Assembly: GCF_016808095.1 (NCBI RefSeq) | Contig: NC_068977.1 | Span: 1,231,675-1,295,674, forward strand | Reading direction: 5' to 3' | DNA length: 64,000 nucleotides | Source: Vigna angularis | Lineage: Eukaryota; Streptophyta; Magnoliopsida; Fabales; Fabaceae | In this document: piece after piece, positions 13,001 through 30,519 of the stretch | Layout: each line of letters starts with the position of its first letter | Position numbering within the stretch: the first letter of the stretch is position 1 | Notes under the pieces: generated by a model | Told to the model about the DNA's origin: nothing | What the model saw: only the letters and a program-made list of their open reading frames with translations | Database searches by the model: none | Program-made: the position numbers and the translations under genes

Positions 13001-14474
13001 AATAAAGTTGATTAATTAGTTAAGTCAGTAGCATTAAATTTGTTTAAAATTGAATTATTTTCCGAAAAACATCATTAAACAATTTATACTAATAATAGAA
13101 TTTTTGTTTTTTAAACTATATTCTTTAATATGTAGTGAAAAAGACCATTTATAATTTATGAATAAAATTAATTAAAGACACTTCAAATTATTAATATAAG
13201 CACCAATTAAAAAAATTAAAATAAGACAGCCAAAAAACAAAAAAAAAATTATGTTTTATATTTAAAAGGAGAAAACACGTTTGTATTAGATAATTATCAT
13301 GGTTCATCACCAATCATTTCTGTTTACTTCGAAAGTGTATTGAAGAGTCAAATCAATATCTTAAAAAAAGTGCAATATTCCCTTTGACAACTCCATAAAA
13401 GCTTTTACACGATTTTTCTCCCTTTTTCTAGAAGAAAAACTAAATTAAATTTGTCAGTAGTACTTGACTTTAATTTAAATAAATTAGTAAATAAAAATCA
13501 TAATTTACTATTCATCTATATGCTTTTAAAGTTATTTTTTAATAAGATAATTTTTCTATCAAATTAAAAACATAATTTTGTCATTTCTATATAAAAAAAT
13601 AATCTTACAATATCTCAATTGAAAAATAATCACATAATTATGTAAATTTACAAATGGTCTTATTTTATTTACCACAAACTATAAAATCTCTTTTTCTTGA
13701 CCCTATATATATAGGCAAAATTTAGTTGAAAGGGAGAAAATTTGACAGTCATATTACTAATTAAATATTAAAAAATTGCATAATTATTTTAAAAAATAAA
13801 TATATCCGTAATTATTGATTACAATTTATTAAAAATTGCAAAATCTTATGGATTTTACTTATTGTTTGAACAATTTTATATAATTCCCAGTAAATTTACC
13901 AAAAAAATGTCAGAAAATCTAAAACCTTGGATACTATATATTAGAAACCATTGTTAATAATGAATGTTTGATGTGCTTGGTTTGAACATTCCACGAGTGA
14001 CTATGCTGTCACAGTGATGATGTTAGAAACTGAAGCAAACGATGACAGTAACACAAGAACAAGGAAAAGTCAAAGGTGCCAAAAACACGCAAACTTTCTC
14101 TCTCTATCTCTGTCTCTCTCATTGCCTTTTCTTTCACTCAAAATCAGAAAACACACAACAAGAAGAAGACTCGACAATTTCTTGCAGAACATCAACAAGA
14201 AAGCTTTATAAAAACAATCAAAAGCTGCAACTTGAAGATTTTTTAAGTCTGAGTGATCAATCACAACCATATTTGTGACTGTATCAATCAAAGATAAGGA
14301 CAAAACTACGCAAATGTGACAGCATCAGTAGTATTTGTCTATAATTTTCAGCAATATCAAAGATTAGACACATGTGACTGTATTATTATTAGTCTTGTTT
14401 TTCTGCAATATAAAGAATCAGTAGGAAATCAAGAACATAACCAAACCAGTTTGAAGGATTTGATAACAAGCATC
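10005..14474. other. Spacer between PNP2 copy 1 and the receptor kinase
   Basis: About 10005-10560 reads as the PNP2 3' UTR. From 10600 to 13900 the sequence is very AT-rich with no supported gene except the kinase relic near 11963. A pyrimidine-rich CT track at 14093-14135 probably belongs to the receptor-kinase 5' leader. A TATA-like stretch lies at about 13704-13714, but it is too far upstream to assign. Confidence 0.5.
11963..11991 (+). pseudogene. Relic of a CRK kinase-domain exon
   Basis: About 29 bases closely match the last exon of the receptor kinase downstream (17936-17964), where the block encodes VFQIGLLCT of the C-terminal kinase lobe. No open frame surrounds the relic, and flanking similarity fades quickly. 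It suggests that another CRK gene once stood here and decayed. The same relic is at 63827-63855 in the second duplicated segment. Confidence 0.5.
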
Positions 14475-18225
<3,751 letters not shown>

Positions 18226-20334
18226 TTCCCAAAATTCCATTTTTTTTTTATATTCCCTCAGCTAACCTACCAAAAAGAAAAGGATAGTTATATCAAGTTT
18301 TATCTTCAATATGGATTCAAATTGCCTCATAGTAACCGAGAAGAGCAAGAAATTTTCCAACAGAGACTTTTCATCATACTAAACAAGTAAATTACAATGA
18401 CCTGGTTGGACATTGAGTATATAGTTTAACAGAGATTTTTCTTTTATATATGTAATATGTATATTTTTGTATATATTCATTTTTACTCTCTTTTTCTAAT
18501 AATGATTCTTTTTAATTAAAAAGAAGAATACTTTATATTCCCATATTCTAAGAAGTGTTTTCTATATGGTATCTTTAGATAAATTTTAATAATTAGTAAA
18601 AGTTATTCTGTCAAAGTAAAATAAATTTAATACTAGACTACATAAACAATATAATGGTGCTAAATTCATGACATTTTAAATGGATAATCTCAAAGAAATT
18701 GTACTTACATACATACAATGTTGTCAAATAAAAATATATAATTCAGTAAAAATGTTATATTCGAATATTTATTTCCATTGTATCACTAGTATTATTTGGT
18801 TTTGCTTTAAAAGCACAAGTTTCTATGAAAATATATAAAACAATATAAAATTAAAAAAACAAAAAGATAATAATTTAATTTATAACATCATAAGGACAAA
18901 AAAATCAGCCTAATTTTAATTGATTAAAAAAGCACACTAATTATATACCTCTAAATCATTGCATACCATTTTATACATTGGACAATTCATATCTTCTTTT
19001 TTTAACTTAGGTCTGCTTAAATTTATTTTTATAAAATATAAATCATATTCGCATTAAAAACACTTTAATAGAAAAAAAAAATTATGTTATTTATTTATTC
19101 ACTTGTTTTTTTCCCTTTTTTTTTCATTAAGAAGTTATAGTAATAGGAAAAAAAATTAAACGTATCTTGAGAATTTTATTCCCTAGTTTTTTCTTGTTGC
19201 TGTTTCTCCATTCTTCTCATTTTCCTTTTTTTTTTCTTGAGATAATATGTATTACTTAATTTATATTAACTTAAATGTAATTAAGATTAGTTAATTTTTA
19301 CATAATACTAAAATTAAAATAACTAAAATTAAATTCCCATTGAGTGTGTACAAATTTGAAGAAACAATCATTCTCTTGATGTTTTTTTTAAACCTTATAT
19401 AAGAATGTTTCAACTTTTTTTTATATAATATGTTTTACATAAAGTACTTGAGAAGGGAGAACTAAAATTGAAACAAAATGGTATAAAGATTGGAATTAAC
19501 GATCCTTAAATGCAGTTACTCTCACATAAAAAATGTATGAAATCTACATTGAAAAACCCTTTAAGCATTGTTAAAAATGTTAGAAGAAAAGTTATTTAGT
19601 ACACCAAAAACTTTGATTTTTATCTATAAATAACACTTGTTATAAAGAATTCACTGGAAGAAATGTATAAGGGTAAAAAGAATCATGAAATGTTTTTAAT
19701 AGAAAAAATATATATTTATCAATATATAATTCTTTTATAACTTTTTTTTATTCTGCCCAATATATATTGAAAGACAATAGTAAAATTTTAGAAAACAACA
19801 CTTTCTTTCTTTTGTAAAATGACAAAATTTCAAACTAAAACTTCAAATTACTTCAAATATTAAAGAGTGACAGGGGAAGCTAGGGGCTGAGTCCGACAAA
19901 ACTTGACATGTCGATATCTTACAAAGATATGACTTTTGAAACTTACTAGCTGTCCAAGATTTGAGTACAATGCATTAAACCTTAGATTCTATCTTCATTC
20001 TCGTCATTTTGCACAAAAAAAAAAACGAACCAAGACAAGGAATGGAAATTTGCATGTGAAAATCATTAAGCAACAATAAGGGATGAGCTTTTAGCATAGA
20101 CATTTCGTGTTTAACACTATTTAACTGAGTCTATTTCATCGTTCATCTATTCTTCCTCTCTCCCATTTCTTCTTCAATGGTTTAGTTGAAACTCCAGAAG
20201 GGGGCAAAACAACTCCCTAAAACGGAAATGATTAACTTAACATCATCACAAAACGAATTGGAAATGGAGCAATATAGGATGCTAATTTTAAATTTGCAGT
20301 CTAACCTGGTTAAGTTGTTCTCACCAAGATACTT
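18226..20334. other. AT-rich spacer after the receptor kinase
   Basis: The first few hundred bases are probably the CRK 3' UTR. The rest is AT-rich with homopolymer A and T runs and no supported gene, RNA or repeat family. Confidence 0.5.
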
Positions 20335-21186
20335 TCAATTCTGTTTCTGACAAAAGAGAATGCTTCCCAAAATTGTAAATGTGGCAAAGTCCCACCAGCT
20401 ACCAAGAATTCCAACTAAAGTGAACTTTTGATCTCTTACTTCAACAGCAGCCAAGCAAAGAAGCTTATAGTCCTGCACTTCAACTTTGCTGGCATATAGT
20501 GACTGCGGATGCAAACCAAGAGTAAGATCTTAAGATTTGTTTGATTCTCTGCTTATTTTGTGTTTAAAAGATTCCTTTCTGAAACGATTCCACACTACTC
20601 AGTAGGCAATTTCAAATCCAAAATCTATTAGGTTTTGAAAATTGTTTACAAAATAAGTGTTTAAAAAAAAAGAAACAACTCAGAGATGGTCTCTCATTCC
20701 CTTGTATTTTTTCAAGTGCTTTGCTCAAGTGCTCAGGAGGCAAATTTTTGGAAAATAAATTTGATTCGAGCAATCAAACACTATCAAATGTGTTCAAGGA
20801 CAAATAAATCTTATAAATCAGGAAACTGTTTTTAAAGACAAAGCAAGACCAAAATGTCCTGTATTTTGACTTCAATAAACATATGTATTTATAAACACTG
20901 CAGATTCAGAGTAAAAATATATGATATTTGTAGTATCGTCAAACATGATTGCAAGTTTGCTGGAACAAACAAAATTTTAGGGACCTCAATTTGCTTTCTG
21001 AAGGCCTCAGATATAAAGAAAACGAACTGGTTTCTAAATAATATAATTTATGATTGAGTGCCACAGAACAGTAACAGCAAAAGAATTCCACTATTCCATC
21101 AGTTTATCATAAAATGATAAATATGAGATGACATGCACCTTTAATTTAAGAAATCGAGCTTCTTGGCGCATACACTTTTGACACAG
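20335..21186 (-). CDS. Two exon-like blocks of an unrecognised gene (3' end)
   Basis: Block A (21139-21186) reads LCQKCMRQEARFLKLK between an AG acceptor and a GT donor. Block B (20335-20502) follows an AG and runs 55 codons to TGA, with the stretches DYKLLCLAAVEVRDQKFTLV and GILGSWW. Both blocks are phase 0 and join in frame. Their codon composition differs from the AT-rich surroundings, which favours real or formerly real coding. I do not recognise the family. No upstream exons were found on the minus strand within the next 1.5 kb, so this is a fragment, a pseudogene or a gene with a long intron. Confidence 0.35.
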
Positions 21187-22770
21187 CTGCAATATACGAA
21201 ATTATAATTAAAACATTGGTCAAGCAAAATATAATCATATAAACACTATCAATGTTTAAAAATATATATCGTTATTCAAAATAGAATAGACCTAGGGATA
21301 ACACTTAAGGCCACAAAAATTCTTACAAAATGTTGTCACATAATGAAAACTTGAGTTACCCATGAATTATGTTCAAGGGATTATTTAAGTCTTACAAACA
21401 CACCTCTCACACAGGATTGGACATCTACAGTGACTTAACATCAATGCGGGATAGACTTCGATATCATATTCAAATTTGATTCCATCTAACTCAATCCAAA
21501 ATGCTTTCTCAAGGGTACCCATTTGTAAGGATTATTTTGGTTGACATTCCTACCCAATGTGGAGACATCTAATAATCTTCAATACCAAGTTTCTTTCTTT
21601 TCTTTCTTTATTGTTGGGATCAACTTTCTCCACTTTTTTTCATCCCGGGCGATATATTCCTCGTTTCCTTGGAAAAATAAATGATTGTTTTGAATGAAGT
21701 TTTGTCCCTTCAGTTTGTGGCCAATGAACGGAAGACTAGGTGAAACAATCAGGCTAGCTATGTCACCGTACCCTTCTTCAAACTGCTGTTCGTTTGCTAT
21801 GAATGGTGCGAAATGGAGTTTGAAATCAAGGATGGGTCATCATATTGTGCCTTGCTACCTTGCAGAAAATATTGTATTTTCCTTGATTTGACTGGTTACA
21901 AGATGGTAGAACAAATAGGGAACTAGGGCAACAACTGTACACTTATCTAGGCTTAAGTGAGAGGACAGACAATATCTCCTAACTGGTAACACAAACTTAC
22001 AGATATGAGATAGTAGAGATACCCAAAATAGGAATGACGGAACTAATGTCTGCACTTATGAAAACAAAATAGGAGGATCTGTTTTATCCTGATAAGCAGG
22101 AACTAAAATTGCCAATCTAGGGTTTGATCTTTGCAATTCAATTCTTCTAAAAAAATCGGAAGTTGAATTTAAGAATTAGCGGAGTCTGCGCATTAACGTC
22201 TCTTTAAGCTCAAGGACTCGTAGAGTAGGGAGTCTGTTAGATATGTAATAAAGGTCGCTCGTGTTTTCACCTAACAATTTTGGCTATTGTTGTTGTTTGT
22301 TTGGTTCGTGAAAGATCTCATGATGTAAATGGAAATTTTGATCGTGATATTTTACAAAGTTCTACTAAGTTAGAAATGCAAATTTTAATGGTGATATGTT
22401 ACAAAACCAGTTGTTCTACAAATATTAAAAATGTAAATTTTGATTGTAATATGTTCCAAAAGCGTTTTGTTTTAGTAATATAGGAGTGCTACACTGTTGT
22501 ACATGTTACCGAATATAATGTAGCTCAAGTTGATCATGTATGGATTTAATCTTTTCAAATTATAATGGCAGAAATAAATGTCTCCAGAAGATATGTAATG
22601 TCTACTAATTCTTCCAATTATCGGTTTGATTTTGTTTCTTATGGTAAATGCAATGTTATATGATATGAGATTGTTTATTATATTACCTTGCAGCTCCCAC
22701 CAATGATAGTTGACTTAACACTAAGATTAACATAATTTATTTTCTGTATTTCCTTCTTAAATCAATTCAG
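21187..22770. other. Spacer of mixed composition before the methylesterase fragment
   Basis: No gene is supported. The stretch 21590-22260 is less AT-rich than its surroundings and could be an eroded transposable element, but I see no LTR ends, coding motif or target duplication. A degenerate repeat of about 54 bases in three units lies at 22329-22480. Confidence 0.4.
22329..22480. repeat. Degenerate three-unit tandem repeat, ~54 bases
   Basis: Units start near 22329, 22378 and 22432. Each has the shape AAATTTTGAT-GTGATATTTTACAAAA followed by a TTGTTCTAC-like block. Identity between units is only moderate. Confidence 0.5.
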
Positions 22771-24584
22771 GTATAATTTATTTAACCTAGTAGATCATTT
22801 CCACAGTAGGGGTCTTTATCGGTCCATCTTTCTAAGGTACACACTTCATTCATCTTCAAGTGAGTTAATGTTCAGTTCCCTGCTTTTCGCTGTATTAGAC
22901 TTTCAAATGACTACCTCTACCTTACAGCATAATGGAAGGGGAGGAATCCCTGAGACGGTTTTCTCCAGAAGTAATGGTTCAAGATCCAAACATTGGAAAT
23001 GTCAATTCTCTACTACCTCCTGTAGTGCTTTTTCATGGGACTGGGGATTATTCAATACCATCAGATGCCAGGTTTGTGTCCGCCCGTTCTAAATATTTTG
23101 TAACAATAGAAAACAGGAGTATATATTGAGTGTCCTATTGAATTGTCGTGGTTTAGTTTTGCCGAGATAGCCTAGATGACCTTATTTGGGGAGCGTAGTG
23201 ACAGATAATTACTGAATGATTTAGTTTTTAATGAGCATCTTACTTTAACTTCAAGTTATTGATAAGCACGTAGAAGAAACAGCACAGAAACGACCTATGT
23301 CAGTTCCTTGTCCCCCTGAAACTAGATTTCAGCAAACAATCAGTATAGAAAGAAAAAAAATTATGTAAGTGATGTAACGTGGTGATTAAGTTCAATTGTA
23401 CGAGGAGATCTCACAATATCAATATCGTACTATTTGATGTCTTAAATTATCTCCTGGAATTAGTTTATCCATTTCTCTTGTTTTAATTTTTTGGGTATAT
23501 CTCCATACTTATCTGCTCTCGTATGACGTTTGAGTTCATTACTGTCAAAATGGGCATACTATTATAAGTGCGCTGTTAATGATCAACATAAGGTATAACA
23601 AGCATTCAAAAACCTACGGGATTTTCTGTGGTATCTGACGAACTTCAGAAATTGAAAAGGCATTCTCAAGTTATGTGGTTGTTTAAGCTCTTTGAACCTT
23701 TAGGAAAAGATTGCACCTTATGTGGTTGTTTAAGTGTGTTTTTTGATTGAGTGAATACTGATGAAGTGTGAGGTTGGAAATGGAAATACGTAATGGTAAC
23801 AAAGTTACATTGTAAGCATTTATAAGCGACAAAGCTGTGAGTGAAGAGCTATTGCTGTTATATGACCAAATCTATTTAGAATTAATTGAACCTTAAGAAA
23901 TATTCTAGCAAGAATGTTTTCTTACGTACTAAACTTGGTTAAACTGTTAGAACCCGTTTTTTAAAAGGTTAAGTTGAAATGTGCGCATGTAATGCTTTTG
24001 CATGGGTTATAAAGTAGGCTTTAATCCTGTATATCCTTCAATGGGCTACTAGAAGAAATTTACCACTTTGAATGGTGGGTATTTACATTATGTAGCAGCG
24101 AATTGTCATTATAGTGCAAGTAATTCGCTTGTCTTCCTATTGAAGCATCCTCTTTAAAAAAAATTCGGATGTTTTCGCTGCTAGACTTTGACTAACATAC
24201 TATTTTATACAGTAAATCATTTGCTGAAACTCTTAAAAGAGTTGGAGTGACGGCTGAAGCAATTATGTACGATGGGAAGACTCATACAGATGTGTTTCTA
24301 CAGGTATTTGGTCACTCTGCTTCTCATAGATTTTGATAAATCTGTTCCTTTTCTTTATTGCCGAGACAACTCTACCATTTTTCAATAAGCAGGCATTGAT
24401 GTGAAATGGTTATACATTTCAGGATCCGATGAGAGGTGGAAAAGATGACATGTTTGAAGATTTAGTAGGATATATCCACGCTGGTGATGCTGAGGCCCGT
24501 GCCAGAGATGCAGAGGCTCCTCCAAGGAGACGCCTTGTGCCTGAATGCATGTTAAAACTCGCTCATAGCGTTAGTCCATTCTAG
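22771..24584 (+). pseudogene. 3' fragment of an isoprenylcysteine alpha-carbonyl methylesterase-like gene
   Basis: ICME is an endomembrane alpha/beta hydrolase that removes the methyl ester from prenylated C-terminal cysteine and modulates ABA signalling in Arabidopsis. Exons 22771-22836, 22928-23071, 24213-24303 and 24423-24584 have GT-AG borders and compatible phases, giving about 154 C-terminal residues. These include [32 protein letters not shown], the Asp region DYSIPSDA and the His region GKTHTDVFLQ, and the family-typical end LAHSVSPF. The N-terminal membrane spans, the oxyanion region and the nucleophile Ser (GxSxG) are absent upstream; the receptor kinase occupies the space 4.5 kb before. 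Two triad members without the Ser cannot make a working enzyme, so this is most likely a truncated gene, although the surviving exons have no stops or frameshifts. Confidence 0.8.
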
Positions 24585-25426
24585 TCTCCAACTAACATTC
24601 TTTCTCCATTTTATTATTTTTCTTTGTACATAATCTCATTCACCTCCTAAATTAATTTTCAACATTCCATTCTATTACTAGATTTAGCAATACAAGTAGA
24701 CTCAAACATTTGCTTCTCATTAATGTTCAATTTTTAATTAAACCTAACTTCACTCAAAAAACTATCCTATTAGTGTGGCCAACTCTTTTTTTTTTTAACG
24801 TTTTAAAAGAAGATTAATTTTTAATAAATTTCAAGTCTCAATAATTCAACTACAGTAAAACTTTAATTGAATAGGAGTAATACGTTAACGATTATTAAAT
24901 AAATATAATATTATAATTTTGTTCAATTGAAATTCTGAAATAATAATAGTAACATCTATGCATACATAATAAAAAATAAAAAATTAATATAATATTAAAT
25001 TATAAGAAATTATTTGACATGATTTCTTTAGAAAGTGATTTGAGTTTTCAAAGTATAATTTTTCATAATTGTATCACAAGTTTGAGTTGGTTCGATGTTT
25101 GTACCATTCTTTCGAAGAAGATATAGTGAGTAAAATGAGGTACTAATTTAATTAGACATCAAAATTTTGTAAAATCAATGGTCTGTTCTCTGTGATGGAA
25201 ATAAATGAGTCAAGTCATTAAACTGTAGAATTCCCTGGCTCATATGGCTCAATAATATTTAAGAAACAGAACCGTTAATAATGAGTTTCTCGTTTTTATT
25301 AATAAATAAAAAATAATTTCATTTCTTTTTAGTTTTAATTTTAGGGAATAAAGCATCCATATTGTAACATCCGATATTAGTATATCAATATTATTAAATA
25401 TCACAATTAAGATATTAAACATAATA

Positions 25427-25464
<38 letters not shown>

Positions 25465-26561
25465 TTTTTTTTTTATTTATTTATTGATTGTACTTAAATC
25501 TTCTGAAGTCACACACTCTCTTACTAACTTCTTTATCTTTAGTTGTTCACATAACATACGAGCGATTACAGTAGATAAACAAATTACAAACCAAACAAAA
25601 AACATGATAAATTAGTGAACATAACAATTCATATTAATAATCAAAACATATTATATAAAAATGACATTCATCTCCATTAATATAATATTTAATATCCTAT
25701 ATCAACAATCAAATATCCATAATACATTTATATTTGACTCTATTTCTATAGAACTCGAGTGATGAGTAGACTAAAAAATTATGCACCCTCAAATATAACA
25801 AAATAAATTCTTAATACCTGAATGATTCAATCATGTTTATATCAAAACACTGTATTGTAGGAATCTTTTTTAATATACCATAAACTCAAAATTAAAACAA
25901 TTTAACATTTTAGAGTTTCAAAAGTAAAAGACCCTTCCATTGACAGTCAATAAAGAAAAATCTTAATCTCTTGAAGATTTCTCTGCTCGGTTAATGATTT
26001 TTCACGGAAAAGGTTTTTACCCAATTCCAGGTTCTTTTATTGTTTGAATTATATAGGTTTCGTATTAATAGTTTTTTATTTTGTTTTTGACAATTTTTTT
26101 ATTTTAGTTTCAACATTTCAATTGTCTTATTTAATTATATTTATTTTTTCTGTTAAAAAATTGTAAGTTTTTTCTCACTCTTAAGTATAACTTTTCTTTA
26201 TAAAAGTGTGTGGCCTAAATTCATAAATAAACCTTAAGAAAACGAAAGAAGAAATTACGAAACCTTTAACTTTTTTTAATTGAATAGATTCTTTATGAGA
26301 ATTTGATTATAAAAAATGTGAGATTGTTTCAGAAAATAACTTGGCAAACAATTTTTTACTAAATTCAACTAATAATTTGAAAAAAAAATTAATTTAATGC
26401 ATTGAAGTAGTTTTAAACATTTTTGTTAAATAGGACTTAAACTAAAATTAATATATTTATTATAACATTTTTTTATATAATATTTTGATCTTTAATATAC
26501 ATAAAAAATACAATTCATTTTATATTAAAATGAAAAGAATAAAAAGATAATAAAAATTATA

Positions 26562-26592
<31 letters not shown>

Positions 26593-29500
26593 GATGAAAA
26601 TATGTATTTAAACTAAATTCTAAAGTTAATAAACTTTAAATGTAAAATAATAATAAACAGAAATCAACAAGAAAAAAACACTCAAAGCATGAACATAAAA
26701 TAATATTAAAAAGTAAAAATATGTCGAGAAATTAAATAAACAAAGTAAAATAAATACTAAATATAAAACAAAAACTTGAATAATAAATCGATAAAATTGA
26801 CGAACAACAATACTAATATTCTCTTTCTGATTTTCATGTTCGAATTTTACGAGAGTTTTGTTAGATGATATTTTTTTACCCTTATGAATTTATTATATTT
26901 TTCCAATAATGCACTTAATATTTTAAAAGACACAATCTTCTCAACTTCTCCTAAGATTAAAAATAAAGATACACGATTGTGAAAAATAACTTTGATCGTT
27001 GTAACGTTACTATTATGCAATTATATATATTATACTAATTTTTTTCACTAATCATCTATATATATAGCATTTAATTGTATATATATATATATTGTATTTA
27101 CTTTCTCCCGTAGATAATTTCTTCAAAATATAAAACTTTAATTCATCAACTAAATTTAAAATACAAATATTCACATGATTTTATAGTCCTGGGTCTCACC
27201 ATTGGATACTCCACTCCACCTGCACCATCCTTTATTCTTATATAACACTATTATAACGATTAGAAAATTACAATCTACAAAAGAAAGTAAGTTAATATGT
27301 TTTTGTAATAACATATAAATTTATGAATTGATCATTTTAGACATCAAAAAATCTTGTAAGTCACAGTCAACAATCATTCAAATTCGTCAATAATAATAAC
27401 TAACATTATATTATACTTTTTTAAAACTCATATTTATTTAAATTTCGAGATTCTACTCTAATCACATCATCTTCCACTCGTACAGAATTCTATATATCAA
27501 GAATTGAGCCCTCAACTCATATGATAAAGTAAATTTTCTTGTGACTTATCAAACTCAATTCTTTTTTCACACCATAAGCTAAGTCACAGGAAATGTCGTT
27601 TCATCACCTAACTAATTATCTTCCTTTATGTGGATCTAATAATTAGTATATACAAAACAATGTTTATTAAATTCTCCATTCAATGTACATCCTATAACCA
27701 TTTAACGTTGCATTTTCTTCTTGAAAATAACCACATTTACATCACACATAAAAATATATAAGATCAAGTAGATTATTGCCTAATCCTCTGGCTCTATTTG
27801 ACCTCACACACCTTTCAATAGATTATGATCATTGATTCTATTTGACCCCACATATCTCATACATTTTCATCTCATGATTAAAAACATAATTTTTCTCTTT
27901 CTCACTCAAAAGGCATACAAGCTCGTCTAACAAGACAACCTTGAGAGTTTTCTAAACAACCTTCCCCATGTCGCTGAGTGAGTCGCGCTTAGAGGCGTGC
28001 TCGCTTAGTGAATACTTGGCTCGCTCAACAATGAATCTCCTTTGAATTTTTGAACTTTAAGTAAATTATTTTTGCTTAGTGAGGGAATTGACTCAGCCAA
28101 CAAGCAAGTATTGGGAAAGATAATTTTTGCTCAGTGATACCAAACTCATCTAGTGACCCAACAACCTTAGCTCTTTGGAATTTTATTAAAGTATTTTCAC
28201 TCGGCAAATGATTTACTCCCTTAGCGAGTAGGACCTCCAGAAGCTTTTCTCCAAAATCTCACCCAAAGAGTAATGCAACCTGAGCTCTCTAAATTTTTAA
28301 AATTTCATTTTTTCTCAACAACTAACCAACCCACTCAACGAGCCTGCATAACCAAGAAAATTTGATAAGTATATCAAACTTGTTTCTTAGCTTAAATTGA
28401 GTTTTTAATCTCTTAAATTAGTTATAACAAGTCTAGTTCAGTTCTAAAACATAGCACCGAGAGCCAATTTAACCAACATAACATTTACACGGTCTCAAAT
28501 TGTTTCTAAATCACATACAATATATGTTCAATTTCACATCTCAATCATTATTTAACAACAATCATCTTTATCGCTAACATTTTCTATAACAAACACTATA
28601 ATTACCTATCACATTCCATCAAATTCTCATTCACACAACTCAATTAGGTATAATATAACAAAAGAAATAACAAAATAACTAGCTTCCCTACCTAGACTTG
28701 AATTTCTAACTCAAATAAGTTTCATCGACTCAATCTCACAAAATACTTTACTTATACAAAGAAAATTCATATCAACTATATAAACACATCTTAGTGATAA
28801 TAGACCGACAAAGATTCATTTTGAACCTTTTTGAGTTATATGTAATTACAAATCATCCTATGCACACAAGATTTTTAGAAATGACTTAAGAAAAAAAACC
28901 AAAAAATAAATTTATTTTGATGAAAATTCTTATAAACTAAAATGATAGTACTCTCTTCCAAACTTCCTATTTTAATCTTATGTGTAGATTAGCTAGAATA
29001 TTAAAAAAAAAGATAAAAATCAATTTTTAGAAAAATGGTAGTGCAATAAAATAAAACTGAAAATCAACTTATTTTTATTTATAACTTGAACTTTTAAATA
29101 ATAAAATATTCAAATACTATTTATAAAAATTACTTCTACTTTTTAAGTATTTTCTAGATCTTAGAGTCGTAATAAATTACTCTTCTCTACCTATAATTTT
29201 CATAATCTCGATTTTTGAATTAATCAGATCCAATTTTCATCAATAAAACAAAACTTTAACTTTTAGTGAATTTTAACCTATTCCGTATATTTTACTCCAA
29301 CTAACTATATACCTGTATCATATGAAACCTTTTTTGATATCAAAAGGGGTTAAAAATAGCTACCTCAATCAAATTTAAGTTGAACATAATAAGTTATAAT
29401 AATAATAATAAGAATAATAATCCAAACTATAAACTAAATCCCATTGCTTTACTGTAAAAAGAATCTGAAAGTTTTCAATTCTTTTTCTTGTTATTAATTA

Positions 29501-30430
29501 TTTAGATTGATTTTCCTTTTTTGTAAGGAACATCTCTAAACAAAACCATTTTTGTTACGTTAGTCGAAATGGAATACATGAATTGGGAAAGGAACCTCTG
29601 GTATATAATAACGTGTACAACATTAACTCACCCATAACGCATTAAGATAAATTATCCTAATTATCCCAAGAATCACTTACATTTATCTGTTAACAATTTA
29701 CTTTTTGTTTCGATTTAACACGAATTTTATCATTATAGCAAATAAATAAAATAAATTTAATACAAACAGTTTTTTACTACTTTTTCTCATCGTTCTAAAC
29801 TTATCCTTAATTAATATTGGGATTACATTTAATCTTTTAAAATATATAGAATTTAATTATACTAATTAAATTTTATTGCTATAAAAGTTAATTAGCTTTT
29901 TTTATATATTTTTTGCAAAAAAAAATATTTTTTTATCTTTGAGTGGAGTAGTATTATTTTATTTACCACCTACATTTCTCTCATGCAATTACGTCACTCT
30001 GAACACTCCATGAATGATTTTACTATCATTAAAAACCCAGCTTTACCAATAAAATTTGTCGAATTTCTTTGACCATTATGCAGAAGAAGTAGAAATGGAT
30101 GATGCATACTGCTAAAGAAGAAAAAAAGCAAAGAGCCAGGTGTAGTTGTTTTATGTGTGAAGCATGCATAGTGGAGCAAATTATGTGGCAGCCCTAGTGC
30201 ATCAAAGTTTTTTTCTAGCAACTTTTTCTGTGTTCACACCCACCTACCAATCTACCATGCCATGGCAGTGTCTCTAATAAGCTCACACTCATGACAAGCC
30301 ATAACAACACATAGGCTCGTTGTGGAGAGTGAACCTTCTAGCAGAAGCATGATTATTAGTTCTTGAATATCCCAAGGCCACAACCACCCCACTAATGTTA
30401 ATGTCACACTCCTTTTTCCCTTTAAGAATT
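24585..30430. other. Long AT-rich gene-free spacer
   Basis: Almost 6 kb with very high AT content, (TA)n runs near 25431-25460, 26560-26590 and 27080-27092, and no supported gene. It includes the degenerate GC-richer repeat at about 27950-28350. The last 100-200 bases probably hold the promoter of the lipid-transfer protein gene. Confidence 0.5.
27950..28350. mobile_element. Degenerate dispersed repeat with GCTNAGTGAG motifs
   Basis: Several variants of a short motif (CGCTGAGTGAGTCGCGC, GCTCGCTTAGTGAA, GCTTAGTGAGG, CTTAGCGAGTAGG) recur within 400 bases in an otherwise AT-rich spacer. Motifs of this kind are common in dispersed repeats of Phaseoleae legumes. No coding or terminal repeats were seen, so the family is not assigned. 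Confidence 0.45.
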
Positions 30431-30431
30431 C

Positions 30432-30439
30432 TATATAAA
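30432..30439 (+). promoter_or_regulatory. Probable TATA box of the DIR1-like gene
   Basis: TATATAAA lies 81 bases before the ATG at 30520, at a spacing suited to a short 5' UTR of about 50 bases. Confidence 0.6.
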
Positions 30440-30519
30440 CATGGTGATATTGGTCCATGGAACTCAAATAACTGTTATACAATTGAGTGATCAGTGTAAG
30501 CAGATTCTGAAAGAAAAAG

